Shown one piece after another: positions 9,417 to 18,717 of a DNA stretch of 64,000 nt; position 1 is the first letter of the stretch; each line of letters opens with the position of its first letter. Origin of the DNA: an uncultured Verrucomicrobiales bacterium (lineage in GTDB: Bacteria > Verrucomicrobiota > Verrucomicrobiia > Verrucomicrobiales > Akkermansiaceae); contig CALGZA010000062.1 in NCBI GenBank assembly GCA_937934595.1, forward strand, positions 1 to 64,000, in the 5' to 3' direction. The notes under the pieces were generated by a model. It was not told the DNA's origin. It saw only the letters and a program-made list of their open reading frames with translations, and did no database searches. The position numbers and the translations under genes were made by a program.

Positions 9417-10256
9417 ATGCTCAAAAGTTTCCAAGCCTTTCACCATTCCATCATAGACTACGCCGGCCTATTCCCTCCAGCATCTCTTAATTTAGAACAA
9501 GCAGTCTCTGACTACCTAAACTACCTATCTCATGAAGATCAATGGATGCTCGGAGCCTTCATTCTCCCCGCTAATAAAATCTCCGCACTATCTAACCTAT
9601 TGAAATCAATACCCACCTCCAACCCCATCCCCATCTCACTCATCTCCTCAGACCTAGAAAAAGACATCCATGAATTTCACAAATTCGCCAGTGATACTGA
9701 CCATGAAATCCATCTCAGCTCCATCGAAATAAAAGAAGAACACTTCAAACTTCACCCCAGCAAGAACATCACCTACATCGAACCCACAGACCTAAATAAC
9801 CTAACAGACATCCTAAATATCGCACAAGTCAACAACCTCGGCATCAAACTACGCTGCGGCGGAGTCAAACCATCCATGATACCAAGCTCACTAACAGTTG
9901 CCAGTGTCATTGAAAACTGCACAAGCCGTGCCATACCAATGAAGTTCACAGCCGGTCTTCATCACCCATTCCGCCATCACTCAGACGCACACAGCACCAT
10001 GCTACACGGCTTCATCAATATTTTCGCCGCCACTATCCTCAGCAGAAAACAGCAACTCAACCAAAGTCAGATCAACGAAATACTAGAAGATCAATGCTCA
10101 AAATCATTCATCTTCAACGAACACGGCCTGACATGGAACAACCTTAATATCTCAACCGAAGACATTGAAAACCTCCGCCAGACTCAAGCACACTCATACG
10201 GGTCATGCAGCTTCACAGAACCACGCCAAGACCTAACAGATCTAGGCTGGATGTAA
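9417..10256 (+). CDS. Conserved protein of unknown function in the Phe/Tyr operon
   Basis: 279 aa, no signal peptide or membrane segment, so probably cytosolic. I do not recognise a named domain. Distinct motifs are [10 protein letters not shown] near residue 15, IKLRCGG near 145, and [14 protein letters not shown] followed by [14 protein letters not shown] near 180-210. Alternating strand/helix segments ([38 protein letters not shown]) suggest a TIM-barrel-like fold with a histidine-rich site. It sits 5 bp after the ligase and 25 bp before fumarylacetoacetase, so it is surely co-transcribed. Maleylacetoacetate isomerase is otherwise missing from the operon, and this protein is the positional candidate. 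It shows no GST-like features, so that role is only an inference. Confidence 0.85.
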   Translation: MLKSFQAFHHSIIDYAGLFPPASLNLEQAVSDYLNYLSHEDQWMLGAFILPANKISALSNLLKSIPTSNPIPISLISSDLEKDIHEFHKFASDTDHEIHLSSIEIKEEHFKLHPSKNITYIEPTDLNNLTDILNIAQVNNLGIKLRCGGVKPSMIPSSLTVASVIENCTSRAIPMKFTAGLHHPFRHHSDAHSTMLHGFINIFAATILSRKQQLNQSQINEILEDQCSKSFIFNEHGLTWNNLNISTEDIENLRQTQAHSYGSCSFTEPRQDLTDLGWM

Positions 10257-10281
10257 CTTAAATAATCACAAACAAAATATC

Positions 10282-11511
10282 ATGCCATCATCATTTATAC
10301 CTACGACAGAAACATCAGACTTCCCCATCCAGAACCTTCCATACGGTGTTTTTAAAACCAGTTCATCCACACACATAGGCGTCGCCATCGGAGAACATAT
10401 CCTCAGCCTAACAGAACTAGACAAAAAAGGACTACTAACAGAATCAGGAAAACCCATAGGCTGCTTCTCTTCAGCCACACTCAATAACTTCATGGAAGAA
10501 GGCCCAGCTATCTGGAAACAAGTCCGTAACCGTGTCACAAACTTACTAGACTCAGAAAACCCTCAGCTCCGTGATGACAACAACCTACGGAGCAACGTCT
10601 TCTTCAACCAAGACAAAGTCAACATGCTACTCCCCGTTAACATCGGTGACTACACAGACTTCTACGCATCTCGCGAACACGCCACTAACGTAGGCACGAT
10701 GTTTCGAGATCCTGATAACGCTCTACTACCAAACTGGATGCACCTTCCCGTTGGCTATCACGGCAGATCCAGCTCCATAGTAGTCGACGGCACACCCATC
10801 CGCCGCCCTATGGGACAAACCAAAGCTGATGATTCAGACACACCAACATTCGGCCCCTGCAGACTGCTCGACTTCGAACTAGAAATGGGATTATTCCTCG
10901 GCCAAGGAAACAAACTAGGCACCAGAATCCCTATCAATGAAGCCAAAGAAAAACTCTTCGGTATGGTCATCCTTAACGACTGGAGCGCACGCGATATCCA
11001 AAAATGGGAATACATACCACTCGGACCATTCCTTGCCAAAAACTTCGCCAGCACCATATCCCCATGGGTCGTACCCATGGACGCCCTCGAACCATTTCTA
11101 ACAGAAGCACCAAAACAAGAAAAAGAAGTCCTAGAATACCTTAATCACGACAGACAAACCTATGACATCAAACTCGAGGTAACACTGAACAACCACACCA
11201 TCGCTCGGTCAAACTTCAAATACCTCTACTGGACTCCAGAACAATTCGTTGCTCACCACAGCGTTACAGGCTGCAACATAAACCCAGGAGACCTAATGGG
11301 CTCAGGCACCATCAGTGGCCCCACACCAGACAGCTACGGCAGTATGTTAGAACTCTGCTGGAAAGGAACCAAACCCTTAACGCTGCCTGATGGAACAGAA
11401 CGCAAATTCCTCCAAGATGGAGACGTCGTTAACATGCACGCCTTCTGCCAAGGTGATGGCTTCCGCATTGGCTTTGGAAACTGCTCTGCTGAAATATTAC
11501 CAGCATGCTAA
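10282..11511 (+). CDS. fahA: Fumarylacetoacetase
   Basis: The enzyme hydrolyses fumarylacetoacetate to fumarate and acetoacetate, completing tyrosine breakdown. It is 409 aa and carries both the SH3-like N-terminal domain (about 15-115) and the FAH catalytic domain. Likely metal ligands lie in [16 protein letters not shown], in LLDFELEMG and in [20 protein letters not shown] holds the conserved lysine. It is the last gene of the operon. It converges with the - strand yggS gene only 9 bp away, with no room for a separate terminator between the stops. Confidence 0.95.
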   Translation: MPSSFIPTTETSDFPIQNLPYGVFKTSSSTHIGVAIGEHILSLTELDKKGLLTESGKPIGCFSSATLNNFMEEGPAIWKQVRNRVTNLLDSENPQLRDDNNLRSNVFFNQDKVNMLLPVNIGDYTDFYASREHATNVGTMFRDPDNALLPNWMHLPVGYHGRSSSIVVDGTPIRRPMGQTKADDSDTPTFGPCRLLDFELEMGLFLGQGNKLGTRIPINEAKEKLFGMVILNDWSARDIQKWEYIPLGPFLAKNFASTISPWVVPMDALEPFLTEAPKQEKEVLEYLNHDRQTYDIKLEVTLNNHTIARSNFKYLYWTPEQFVAHHSVTGCNINPGDLMGSGTISGPTPDSYGSMLELCWKGTKPLTLPDGTERKFLQDGDVVNMHAFCQGDGFRIGFGNCSAEILPAC

Positions 11512-11520
11512 CTCATAACA

Positions 11521-12198
11521 CTATCGAGAACCAAAAATACTAGTCCCCACCCTAACATAAGTCGCACCCTCCTGGATCGCTGTCTCAAAGTCACCACTCA
11601 TCCCCATACTCAAATGAGGCAGCGAGACATCATATTCCTTCTCTAACAAATCCCTTAATTGCGCAACCTTTCTAAACCAAACCCTCGCATCCTCAGACTC
11701 AATAACAGCCGGAGGAATACACATAAGCCCCACAATATTAACGTGACTCAAATCTAACAAATCACCAAAACTTAACCTCAGCTCCTCCACATTAAAACCA
11801 CCCTTACTTACCTCCTCACCTATATTAACTTGAAGTAAAACAGAGGGCTTCAAACCCATATCAGCCGCCACATTATTCGTATACCTCGCCAGCTTTAAAG
11901 AATCTATACTGTGGATCACATGAAAAAGCCCTAATACCTTTCGCACCTTATTTCGCTGTAATCCTCCTATATAATGCCATTCCAGCTCATCAGATAAAAC
12001 AGGTATTTTATCCTGCCCCTCCTGTAACTTATTCTCTCCAAAAACAAGCTGCCCAGCATCTACCGCCTGCTGCACATCCTCCGCCGTCTTAGTCTTACTA
12101 ACAGCAATAAGCACCACCTCACTCTCACTCCTACCAGCCTTTTCACAAGCTGCAGAAATACGATTCAAAATCCCACGTAACCGAACATCAATACTCAT
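11521..12198 (-). CDS. yggS: PLP homeostasis protein, YggS family
   Basis: A small PLP-binding protein that buffers cellular pyridoxal phosphate and amino/keto acid pools. It is 225 aa and forms a single alanine-racemase-like TIM barrel. The PLP lysine is K35 (LIAVSKTK). Other signatures are FGENKLQEG, WHYIGGLQRNKV and LSMGMSGDFETAIQEGATYVR (in two adjacent parts). It is 4 bp downstream of hemB on the same strand, so the two are probably one transcript. Confidence 0.93.
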   Translation of the reverse strand: MSIDVRLRGILNRISAACEKAGRSESEVVLIAVSKTKTAEDVQQAVDAGQLVFGENKLQEGQDKIPVLSDELEWHYIGGLQRNKVRKVLGLFHVIHSIDSLKLARYTNNVAADMGLKPSVLLQVNIGEEVSKGGFNVEELRLSFGDLLDLSHVNIVGLMCIPPAVIESEDARVWFRKVAQLRDLLEKEYDVSLPHLSMGMSGDFETAIQEGATYVRVGTSIFGSR

Positions 12199-12202
12199 AA
12201 TT

Positions 12203-13171
12203 TCATCCTCTCAACCAATTCGCTACTTCCTTAGCATAATAACTCAATATAACATCAGCTCCGGCTCTCTTTATCGCCGTCAAGCTCTCCATAACTATTG
12301 CCTTCTCATCAAGCCACCCCGCTGCCGAGGCACTCTTTATCATAAGATACTCCCCACTCACCTGATAAGCAGCCACAGGCAAAGTCGTCGCCTCCTTCAC
12401 CTTCACAATCAAATCTAAATACGCCCCAGCAGGCTTCACCATAACCATGTCAGCACCCTCCTCTTCATCTAATATAGTCTCCCTAACAGACTCACGAATA
12501 TTCGCATAGTCCATCTGATAGGTCTTCTTATCACCAGCCTTAGGTGCAGAATCCAAAGCCCCACGGAATGGCCCATAATATGCAGATGCAAACTTCACAG
12601 TATAAGACAAAATACTAACATCCACATATCCAGCCTCATCCAGCCCATCACGTATCGCACCCACCCTTCCATCCATCATGTCACTAGGTGATACGATATC
12701 AGCTCCAGCCTTAGCATGACAGAGCGCCTGCTTCACCAAAACTGCAACAGACTCATCATTCAAAATCTCACCATCCACAACCAATCCGTCATGACCATCA
12801 GAATTATAAGGATCAAGCGCCACATCAGTAACTACTACCAACTCAGGCAATGCCTCCTTAAGCGCCTTAATTACCCTAGGTATCAACCCATCATCATTCC
12901 AACACTCATCAGCCGTCTCACTCTTCAAAGCATCATCCACTGCAGGAAATATAACCACTGCTGGCACCCCCAGAGAATACGCTTCACCCGCCTCCTTAAC
13001 CAAACCCTCAATAGACCAACGCTTACATCCAGGCATAGCCTCAATAGGATCATCAGTTTCACCCTCATGAACAAATAAAGGGTATATAAAATCACTAGCA
13101 CTAAGAGCTGTTTCTCTTACTAAATTCCTAACCCCCGCTGACTTCCTATTTCGCCTTGGTCTCTGATGCAT
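12203..13171 (-). CDS. hemB: Delta-aminolevulinic acid dehydratase (porphobilinogen synthase)
   Basis: The enzyme condenses two 5-aminolevulinate molecules to porphobilinogen in haem synthesis; the window encodes several c-type cytochromes that need haem. It is 322 aa. The active-site lysines are in SYTVKFASAYYGPFRGA and MVKPAGAYLDLI. The segment that carries three zinc cysteines in zinc-type enzymes reads VVTDVALDPYNSDGHDG, with Asp/Ala instead, so this is the Mg-type, cysteine-free form. The start ATG lies 140 bp from the divergent permease gene. Confidence 0.95.
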   Translation of the reverse strand: MHQRPRRNRKSAGVRNLVRETALSASDFIYPLFVHEGETDDPIEAMPGCKRWSIEGLVKEAGEAYSLGVPAVVIFPAVDDALKSETADECWNDDGLIPRVIKALKEALPELVVVTDVALDPYNSDGHDGLVVDGEILNDESVAVLVKQALCHAKAGADIVSPSDMMDGRVGAIRDGLDEAGYVDVSILSYTVKFASAYYGPFRGALDSAPKAGDKKTYQMDYANIRESVRETILDEEEGADMVMVKPAGAYLDLIVKVKEATTLPVAAYQVSGEYLMIKSASAAGWLDEKAIVMESLTAIKRAGADVILSYYAKEVANWLRG

Positions 13172-13311
13172 GCACCATATCTAAATTGAAGTTCCAAATA
13201 TGTATAGCATTTTATACCTCATGAAGAACTCGCATATTTCCCAACACAGGCACCCTTAAGCTTGCCCTATGCAACACTCAATGAGATAGTAACCTGAATC
13301 CCATACATATT

Positions 13312-14256
13312 ATGCCCGACCACATCATAGCAGTCCTCTCAGCCACAGCCCCCGTATTCCTCATACTCATATTAGGTGTATGCTTACGCAAAACAAATAC
13401 CATCGAAAGCTCGGTAGATTCAGGCATAGCAAAGCTCTTCCTAAACCTCCTCCTCCCCTGCTTCATCATGCACAACATCCTAGGCAGCCAAGTAGCATCA
13501 GACCTACCTAAAGCTGCCACACTCACGGCAATCGGTGCTGGCGTAATCGGCATATCCATCATGATCACCTACGCCCTATCAAGCCTCCTAGGAATGAGTG
13601 AGGGCACAGGACGGCGCTCATTCACCGTCGCCACAGCCCTGCAGAACTACGGCTTCATGCCCATCCCCCTGCTCATGTCACTCTATGCAGACACTGAACT
13701 TCTCGCCACCATGTTCCTGTTCAATCTCGGCGTAGAATTAGCCATCTTCAGCATAGGAATCATGATCTTCACTGGCAAACTCTCATTCAAACCAAAAGAC
13801 ATACTCAAAGCTCCAGTTGTAGCAGTGCTCCTAGGTATACTTCTCAATGTCACCAACCTAAACACCAGCATCCCCACCGCCTTGCTAACGAGCATCGACT
13901 GGATAGGCCAAACCGCCATCCCCCTCTCTCTCATCGCAATAGGAATGACCATCGGAGAACTCATGCCTGAAACCAAATACAGCATCAAAGTCAGCTGCTC
14001 AGCCATCATCATCCGACTCATCATCCTCCCCACACTCATCATCGCCACAGCCTATTTCTTAATTCCAGACCCTAGCATTCGTAAAATACTCCTAGTCCAG
14101 TCCGCCATGCCAGCAGCCCTATTCCCCATTGTTCTAGCCAGACACTACGGAGGAAAACCATCCATCGTTGCTGAAGTCGCCATAAGCACCAGCATCATGA
14201 GCTTCCTCACCATGCCTCTAGTCATCGTACTGGGAAGCCAACTACTCGGCGTCTAA
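13312..14256 (+). CDS. AEC family transporter (auxin efflux carrier-like)
   Basis: An inner-membrane permease of 314 aa, almost entirely hydrophobic, with about ten predicted membrane helices arranged as two five-helix halves. The first helix APVFLILILGVCLRKTN and the conserved TALQNYGFMPIPLLMSLY and QSAMPAALFPIVLARHYGG are typical of the AEC family. Substrates of bacterial members are mostly organic acids such as malate, or amino acids; none can be assigned here. The gene is alone on +, divergent from hemB and convergent with cysS. Confidence 0.85.
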   Translation: MPDHIIAVLSATAPVFLILILGVCLRKTNTIESSVDSGIAKLFLNLLLPCFIMHNILGSQVASDLPKAATLTAIGAGVIGISIMITYALSSLLGMSEGTGRRSFTVATALQNYGFMPIPLLMSLYADTELLATMFLFNLGVELAIFSIGIMIFTGKLSFKPKDILKAPVVAVLLGILLNVTNLNTSIPTALLTSIDWIGQTAIPLSLIAIGMTIGELMPETKYSIKVSCSAIIIRLIILPTLIIATAYFLIPDPSIRKILLVQSAMPAALFPIVLARHYGGKPSIVAEVAISTSIMSFLTMPLVIVLGSQLLGV

Positions 14257-14290
14257 TACCGTTTTACTACATCTAGTGGCCTTTAATTCA

Positions 14291-15703
14291 CTAAACAGAC
14301 TCATGCAAACTCCAACCATCACTCCCATCTTTAACCTCCCAGCCCAGTGACTTCAGCTCATCTCTAAGCTCGTCACTCTTGGCCCATTCTTTATCTAACC
14401 TAGCTTGCCATCGTTGCTCAGCCATTACCCGAATCTCCTCCGGAACTTCCACCTCTAACTCCTCCTCAACTACCGGAAGAACAATCCCCATAGCCTGCAG
14501 CATAAAATGCAACCCCCGCCACTGCACCAGCGCATCATCAGCATTCTGAGCACGCTTCAAAGCCCCAAACATAGCACCAATCGCCCGCTGCGTATTCATA
14601 TCTTCATTCAATCCTAACCAAGCCTCTTCAAAAAGCCCCTTATCTTCCAAACCAATTAGCTCCTCATACACAGGAGCCTCATCCACCCCAGCTTTCTCAG
14701 CCAGAATACGCTCAGCCTTAAGTATCTTCCCCAGAGCCTCACGCGCCGCATGCAAACCATCTATCGTAAAATTCATCTGCTTTCGATAATGCGCTCCGAT
14801 CAAAGCATACCGAACCTCAGTCGCCGTGTGACCCTTCTCAAGTAAATCCTCAAGCCTATAAAAATTCCCCTTACTCTTAGCCATCTTAGAGCCATCCACC
14901 AGAAGATGAGTCACATGAAACCAATGCGCCGCAAAATCACCTTCAGTCGAACACTTACTCTGCGCTATCTCATTCTCATGATGAGGAAACACCAGATCCT
15001 CACCACCAGAGTGAAGATCAAAGCTCTCCCCCAAATGCTCCAGTATCATCGCTGAACACTCAATGTGCCAACCAGGACGCCCCTCACCCCACGGACTCTG
15101 CCAGAAATTATCCCCATCCTCATCTCGCCTACCCTTCCACAGCACAAAATCAGCCACACTATCCTTCTCATACTCATCCGCATTATTCGCCCTAGCATTT
15201 TGTGTAATCCCCAGATCCAACTCACGCTTATCCAAATGAGAAAGCGCACCATACTCCGGATACGAGGAAATCTTAAAATAAACAGATCCATCATCAGCTG
15301 CATAAGCATGCCCCCTCTTGATCAGCTCCTCTATCATCACTATCTGCTGCGGAATATGCTCCACAGCTCCAGGCTCAACATCCGGCTCAAGGCAGTTCAA
15401 TGCAGCACAATCAACATGAAACTTCTCAGTCCATATCCTTGTAAACTCATCAAGACTCTGCCCCACAGCCTGTGAGTCCCGAATCGTCTTATCATCCACA
15501 TCCGTTATATTCCTCACGTGCTTCGTCCTCATCCCGCCCAGCTCCAAACTACGACGAAAGACATCCTGAACCACGAAAGTCCGAAAATTCCCAATATGCG
15601 CAGGCCCATAAACCGTAGGTCCACAGCAATAAAACCTAAAAGTATCTTGATCAATAGGCTTCAGCTCTTGAATCTCTCTAGTTAGGGTATCATAAAGGCG
15701 CAT
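14291..15703 (-). CDS. cysS: Cysteinyl-tRNA synthetase
   Basis: This class I synthetase charges tRNA-Cys. It is 470 aa. The HIGH motif is in GPTVYGPAHIGNFRTF, preceded by the zinc cysteine (CCGPTVYG), and the KMSKS loop reads KMAKSKGN. Other zinc ligands lie in WHIECSAM and PHHENEIAQS. The C-terminal DALR-like helical region and a short tail (LGWEVKDGSDGWSL) end the protein. It is the first readable gene of its strand block; rnhC starts 36 bp further on the + coordinate scale, so it precedes cysS in transcription. Confidence 0.96.
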   Translation of the reverse strand: MRLYDTLTREIQELKPIDQDTFRFYCCGPTVYGPAHIGNFRTFVVQDVFRRSLELGGMRTKHVRNITDVDDKTIRDSQAVGQSLDEFTRIWTEKFHVDCAALNCLEPDVEPGAVEHIPQQIVMIEELIKRGHAYAADDGSVYFKISSYPEYGALSHLDKRELDLGITQNARANNADEYEKDSVADFVLWKGRRDEDGDNFWQSPWGEGRPGWHIECSAMILEHLGESFDLHSGGEDLVFPHHENEIAQSKCSTEGDFAAHWFHVTHLLVDGSKMAKSKGNFYRLEDLLEKGHTATEVRYALIGAHYRKQMNFTIDGLHAAREALGKILKAERILAEKAGVDEAPVYEELIGLEDKGLFEEAWLGLNEDMNTQRAIGAMFGALKRAQNADDALVQWRGLHFMLQAMGIVLPVVEEELEVEVPEEIRVMAEQRWQARLDKEWAKSDELRDELKSLGWEVKDGSDGWSLHESV

Positions 15704-15739
15704 AAGCTCTATCTAAACACAATCGCCGAGAATTCAACC

Positions 15740-16663
15740 CTAAATCAGCCCTGCCGTTTTGAAATGCATCTTCGCCACTTTCGTCAACATAGCCTCCCCA
15801 TGCATCGTCTTCATCTCCCTTGCCGCCAATACAACATTCTCACCCGCACCCAATGGTAACTCCACACCTCCCGCCTCACCCGCTCGCTCTATCCAGCTTA
15901 CAAAAGCCTCCCTCGCCAAAATAGACGCAGCCGCCACCGCCACATCACTCTCACCCTTCGTCCGCTGATTCAGCTCAATATGCTGCGCTGAAGCCTCCCT
16001 ACTAAGCATCCCCTCCAGCAGCTCCTTCCTAGCAAACTGATCGCTCAACGCACTCGGACAACTCGGAACCTTCTCCGCCAAGCTCCCTATCACACGTGCA
16101 TGCCCCCACGCTAATAACCGATTCAAATTCCCAAACTTCACATAAAGGCCATTATAAGTCTCCGGCTTCAGAGAAATCACCTCCCAGCGCACACCCTTCA
16201 CACCCCTCACTATATCAGCCAACTTCTTAATCCTAGCAGCACTCGATATCCTCTTACTATCCATGATCCCCTTTTCCAAAAGCTCACGAGAAATCTCCCT
16301 ATCCACATAAACCCCTGCTATAACCAAAGGCCCAAAAAAATCTCCCTTCCCACTCTCATCAACTCCAAAATGCGGCTCAAACATCTCAGGCATCAACACC
16401 TCCTCATTCCCTAACCGCGCCTCACCAATAATCTCTGGCTCCAATACAAACCTAACAAAATCCTCAGTCCCCTTCCCTTGAACCAAGACCTTAGGACCCT
16501 TCTCATAAACAGTCACATTCACCACCCCAGAAGAATCCTTCTTCTTAGCATGCCAAATCGCCCACTGCTTCTCTCCAAACTCAAACCCACGCTCCTCACA
16601 AATCCCCCTTAACTTAGGAATATCCCCCACCTTAATCTCCGCAGTATACGTATTCTTACCCAT
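15740..16663 (-). CDS. rnhC: Ribonuclease HIII
   Basis: The enzyme cleaves the RNA strand of RNA-DNA hybrids, removing R-loops and Okazaki primers. It is 307 aa. The N-terminal TBP-like substrate-binding domain (about 1-80) sets HIII apart from HII. The catalytic domain opens with FGVDESGKGDFFGP, giving D102 and E103, then IMDSKRISSAARIKKLAD and KGESDVAVAAASILARE. It is 3 bp from the class IV aminotransferase gene upstream, so it is in the same - strand operon. Confidence 0.94.
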   Translation of the reverse strand: MGKNTYTAEIKVGDIPKLRGICEERGFEFGEKQWAIWHAKKKDSSGVVNVTVYEKGPKVLVQGKGTEDFVRFVLEPEIIGEARLGNEEVLMPEMFEPHFGVDESGKGDFFGPLVIAGVYVDREISRELLEKGIMDSKRISSAARIKKLADIVRGVKGVRWEVISLKPETYNGLYVKFGNLNRLLAWGHARVIGSLAEKVPSCPSALSDQFARKELLEGMLSREASAQHIELNQRTKGESDVAVAAASILAREAFVSWIERAGEAGGVELPLGAGENVVLAAREMKTMHGEAMLTKVAKMHFKTAGLI

Positions 16664-16666
16664 AAC

Positions 16667-17458
16667 TCATCCTAAATACTCTTCCCTTATCTTCAAAGTC
16701 ATAACCCCAGGAACAACCTCAAACTCCAAATCCCCAATACATGATACAGCTTGCACACCTATCAACGTATTCGTCAGAAAAACCTCATCAGCATCTAACA
16801 AAAACGCCAGCGAAACCAACCCCTCATGAACAATGACACCTATCCTACGTGCAGCCTCCATCACCAACTCCCGTGTCACACCCGGCAAACAACCACTCCC
16901 CAAATCAGGCGTATACAAAACTCCACCCTTCACAACAAATACATTCGCCGTCGCACACTCAGCCACATCCCCCTCAGAATTTAAAAATACAACCTCGTCA
17001 AAACCTGCCTCCCGTCCCGCACTCAATGCCATTACATTCTCAGCATAAGACCCACACTTCACACCCACCAATGGACTGCGCTCATTCCTCACATAATCAC
17101 TCAACATCACACTACAAACCTCCCCCCTAACAGGCGCCTCCTCAGCCTCTATCAAATAAAAATCACAAATCACCGTCACCCTAACCTTCACTCTCCCCTC
17201 ATCCAGCCCATTAGCCAATAACAAATCCCCTACACGCTCTAACAAATCCCCATCCCTCAATCCCTCCCCCTCGCGGATACCCATCCTATCAACTCCCGCC
17301 CACAACCTATCCATATGCAATCCCCAACCCCTCACCTCACCATCAACTGCTAACATAGTCTCAAAAACACTCAAACCAAGCTGAACATCCTTATTCCCTA
17401 ATGAAACCAACGCAGCACCCTCAGCCACCAACTCCCCATTAAATATAACCTTTCTCAT
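16667..17458 (-). CDS. Class IV aminotransferase / aminodeoxychorismate lyase-like
   Basis: A 263-aa fold-type IV PLP enzyme. The PLP lysine is in VGVKCGSYAENVMALSAG, and FDEVVFLNSEGDVAECATAN plus LPGVTRELVMEAA are typical of the superfamily. It could be 4-amino-4-deoxychorismate lyase (folate branch), branched-chain aminotransferase or D-amino-acid transaminase. Its short length and GLSVFETMLAVDG near the start favour the lyase. Neighbours (rnhC 3 bp downstream, dus 12 bp upstream) give no pathway clue. Confidence 0.8.
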   Translation of the reverse strand: MRKVIFNGELVAEGAALVSLGNKDVQLGLSVFETMLAVDGEVRGWGLHMDRLWAGVDRMGIREGEGLRDGDLLERVGDLLLANGLDEGRVKVRVTVICDFYLIEAEEAPVRGEVCSVMLSDYVRNERSPLVGVKCGSYAENVMALSAGREAGFDEVVFLNSEGDVAECATANVFVVKGGVLYTPDLGSGCLPGVTRELVMEAARRIGVIVHEGLVSLAFLLDADEVFLTNTLIGVQAVSCIGDLEFEVVPGVMTLKIREEYLG

Positions 17459-17470
17459 AGCCTCTATAAC

Positions 17471-18532
17471 CTAATCTAACAAATCACTAAATCCACAAAA
17501 TAACTTAGACCGCTCCGGCGGCAAATCCGCCAACAACGCATCACTATCCATAAACGCATCACATACCCCAAAAAACTCCGCCTCAGTCCGCACCCTCCTT
17601 ATCCTCTGCTCAAACTCAGCATCTATCCCCTGGGCTATATAAATCATATACTTCTTCATCTTATTCACATAATTCTGCTCATGATACACCGCCCACTCCT
17701 TCGCCAACTCATCAAATAACATCTGCACATAACCCCTCAGATCACGCCGCGTAGGAACCATCACCTCATCCCCAGCATAACTCTGCCTCAACTGCTCAAA
17801 TATCCACGGACTCCGTATCGCCCCCCTCCCTATCATCAGCCCCGCAGCTCCCGTCTTCTCATGATACGCTCGCCCAGTCGCCACATTCACCACATTCCCA
17901 TTCGCTATCACAGGACATGCCATCCGCTCCACCGCCATCTTAACATACTCATCCCTAACCGGCGTCTGATACTTATCCCGCACAGTCCTCCCATGGATAG
18001 CCAAAGCATCTATCTCATGCTTCGCAAACACATCCAAAATAGCCTCAAACTCCCCAGCATCCTCATACCCTATCCGCGTCTTCACCGTAAACTCCTTACC
18101 CCTAGCACTACAAACCTCACGTAAAACCCCCAATATCTTATCAACATGAGATAAATTCCTCAACAACCCACCTCCAGCATCCTTCCTACAAACCGTAGGC
18201 GAAGGACAACCCAGATTAATATCCATCCCAGCTATCTCATAATCCAACAAAAACTTCGCAGTCCTCACCAAACTACCAATATCAACACCTATCATCTGAG
18301 CAAATACAGGCTTACCCGTCTCATTACCCGTAATCGATCGCAATATCTTCTTCTCAGGACTACTATCCCTATGAACCCTAAAATACTCAGTGATAAAATA
18401 ATCAGGCCCACCACCATACGCACTCATCACCCTCATAAAAGCCAAGTCCGTTACATCCTGCATCGGGGCCAACGCCATTACAGGCCTCCCATCGAACTCC
18501 TTACCAAGACTCTCAAACATATAAACAATCAA
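17471..18532 (-). CDS. dus: tRNA-dihydrouridine synthase
   Basis: This FMN enzyme reduces specific uridines in tRNA. It is 353 aa. FMN-binding and substrate segments are MALAPMQDVTDLAFMRVM, MDINLGCPSPTVCRKDAGGG (with the likely catalytic Cys in TVCRK), FTVKTRIGYED, ALAIHGRTVRDKY and GLMIGRGAIRSPWIF. The modified position (16, 17 or 20) cannot be told. An internal ATG five codons in (18520) is an equally good start. It is the first gene of the dus-aminotransferase-rnhC-cysS run. Confidence 0.92.
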   Translation of the reverse strand: MIVYMFESLGKEFDGRPVMALAPMQDVTDLAFMRVMSAYGGGPDYFITEYFRVHRDSSPEKKILRSITGNETGKPVFAQMIGVDIGSLVRTAKFLLDYEIAGMDINLGCPSPTVCRKDAGGGLLRNLSHVDKILGVLREVCSARGKEFTVKTRIGYEDAGEFEAILDVFAKHEIDALAIHGRTVRDKYQTPVRDEYVKMAVERMACPVIANGNVVNVATGRAYHEKTGAAGLMIGRGAIRSPWIFEQLRQSYAGDEVMVPTRRDLRGYVQMLFDELAKEWAVYHEQNYVNKMKKYMIYIAQGIDAEFEQRIRRVRTEAEFFGVCDAFMDSDALLADLPPERSKLFCGFSDLLD

Positions 18533-18717
18533 CTAAACCAAAACCCGAAAGAACAGCAAAAAAAGAAATCTCCACCACACACAACATTCATAAACAGCAA
18601 CTCCAATCAACTAAAACATCCTCATAACCACTACAAACCCACTACAAAATACAAACATAAACAATTGATGATTCAGAACTAAATGCTAACATACAACCAA
18701 CAATCCAAGCGTCTCAT

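Noticed and set aside
16667-17458. Tyrosine aminotransferase role for the class IV enzyme
   Set aside because: Fold type and length fit aminodeoxychorismate lyase or BCAT better, and the position is unrelated to the aromatic operon.
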